NCBI GenBank assembly: GCA_964353875.1
Contig: CAYGXU010000156.1
Coordinates: 1 to 5,785, forward strand
Length of the DNA stretch: 5,785 bases
Direction: 5' to 3'
Origin: MGNI01 sp964353875
Lineage (GTDB): Bacteria; Chloroflexota; Anaerolineae; Anaerolineales; E44-bin32
Shown: in pieces, positions 5,554-5,785 of the stretch
Numbering within the stretch: the first letter of the stretch is position 1
Layout of the letters: every line of letters begins with the position of its first letter
The notes under the pieces: generated by a model
Seen by the model: only the letters and a program-made list of their open reading frames with translations
The model's database searches: none
What the model was told of the DNA's origin: nothing
Translations under genes and position numbers: made by a program

Positions 5554-5660
5554 CTCCTGATAAAGTGTGCGCTCTCCATGAGCTTATCGTCTGAGATCAT
5601 CTGATTCGTCCCCACGGAGAGCATTATTATTCTATAGACGTCTAATCGTTGGCGCCAGTT
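5554..5660 (-). promoter_or_regulatory. Upstream region of the Tat-leader cluster, with palindromes
   Basis: This gap should hold the cluster's promoter. Visible are the AGGAG Shine-Dalgarno (5554-5558); an inverted pair GCTCTCC (5571-5577) / GGAGAGC (5616-5622) that could fold the leader RNA; an AT-rich TATAGAATAATAAT stretch (minus strand, 5622-5635) suitable for a -10; a perfect 10-bp palindrome TAGACGTCTA (5635-5644); and a perfect 8-bp palindrome TGGCGCCA (5650-5657). I could not pair the -10 candidates with a convincing -35. The two palindromes beside the AT-rich stretch are where a repressor or activator site might lie. Confidence 0.3.
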
Positions 5661-5690
5661 CCCTTTTTGCTGTGAGGAAAGAGGGATTTG

Positions 5691-5738
5691 TTGAAACAAA
5701 AATAGACCTCACAGGTCTCCAAGACCTGTGAGGTCTAT
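5691..5738 (-). terminator. Long palindromic hairpin with U tail, terminator of the gene entering from the right
   Basis: ATAGACCTCACAGGTCT (5702-5718) and its exact reverse complement (5722-5738) form a perfect 17-bp stem with a 3-base loop. Read on the minus strand it is followed by TTTTGTTTC, the arrangement of an intrinsic terminator, and it begins 13 bases past the stop of the partial gene at 5752. Each arm also contains the shorter internal repeat GACCT...AGGTC. Similar 'GACCTGTGAGGTC' palindromes are, to my memory, dispersed in several bacterial genomes, so this may also be one copy of a repeat family. Confidence 0.6.
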
Positions 5739-5751
5739 GAATAGCAAACCC

Positions 5752-5785
5752 TTATTTTGCTGGTGTAACCGATACGACGTTGTCG
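5752..5785 (-). CDS. C-terminal end of an unidentified gene entering from the right edge
   Basis: On the minus strand a frame encodes DNVVSVTPAK followed by TAA (5752-5754), running off the window. The supporting context is the strong hairpin with U tail 13 bases later and the same direction as the rest of the cluster. Ten residues are too few to identify anything. Confidence 0.4.
   Translation of the reverse strand, partial: DNVVSVTPAK

Noticed and set aside
1..5785. CRISPR array, tRNA or rRNA genes, complete insertion sequence
   Set aside because: No regularly spaced direct repeats, no cloverleaf or rRNA-like stretch, and no transposase motif were seen by eye on either strand.

Overview
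This window looks like a chromosomal piece of a moderate-GC bacterium with dense genes. My best guess is a member of the Chloroflexota (Anaerolineae-like). That guess rests on the mix of a bacterial serpin, an ARMT1-like DUF89 phosphatase, Tat-exported proteins and a long 'AGACCTGTGAGGTCT' palindrome. It is an inference, since nothing in the window fixes the taxonomy.

Layout. Positions 1-225 (+) hold the last 74 codons of a serpin. It is open at the left window edge and is recognisable from the reactive-centre hinge and the C-terminal strands. Positions 323-1543 (+) encode a complete subfamily III DUF89 (ARMT1-like) damage-control phosphatase. A convergent gap (1544-1690) follows, with a good intrinsic terminator for the minus strand.

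Everything from 1691 to the right edge that is clearly coding lies on the minus strand. In transcription order it contains: the last few codons of an unidentified gene (5752-5785) followed by a long terminator-like hairpin; a regulatory gap; two Tat-leader paralogues of 216 and 218 aa, 24 bp apart; a gap of about 560 bp with a terminator-like hairpin, a 20-bp imperfect inverted repeat and a possible plus-strand gene relic; a third Tat-leader paralogue of 189 aa that stops at the end of its first domain; a small 88-aa protein that matches the missing second domain; and a radical SAM/SPASM protein whose ATG overlaps the stop of the 88-aa gene (ATGA).

Most interesting part. The three Tat-leader proteins are mutual homologues. 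Each has an RRDF(M/I)K leader, a cysteine at residue 24, a linker of very different length, then an all-helical domain that begins with a CWL motif and ends with a CY(E/D) motif 70-71 residues later. A second helical domain ends in an (I)xPEx(M/I/L)EA...LV(D/E)(L/I)L motif. I do not recognise this family. A SPASM-type radical SAM enzyme translationally coupled to one split member suggests an uncharacterised 'maturase plus exported substrate' system, in which cytoplasmic radical chemistry on the helical proteins (perhaps at the paired Cys) would precede Tat export. The gene order, homology and motifs can be read from the sequence; the enzyme-substrate relation is inferred.
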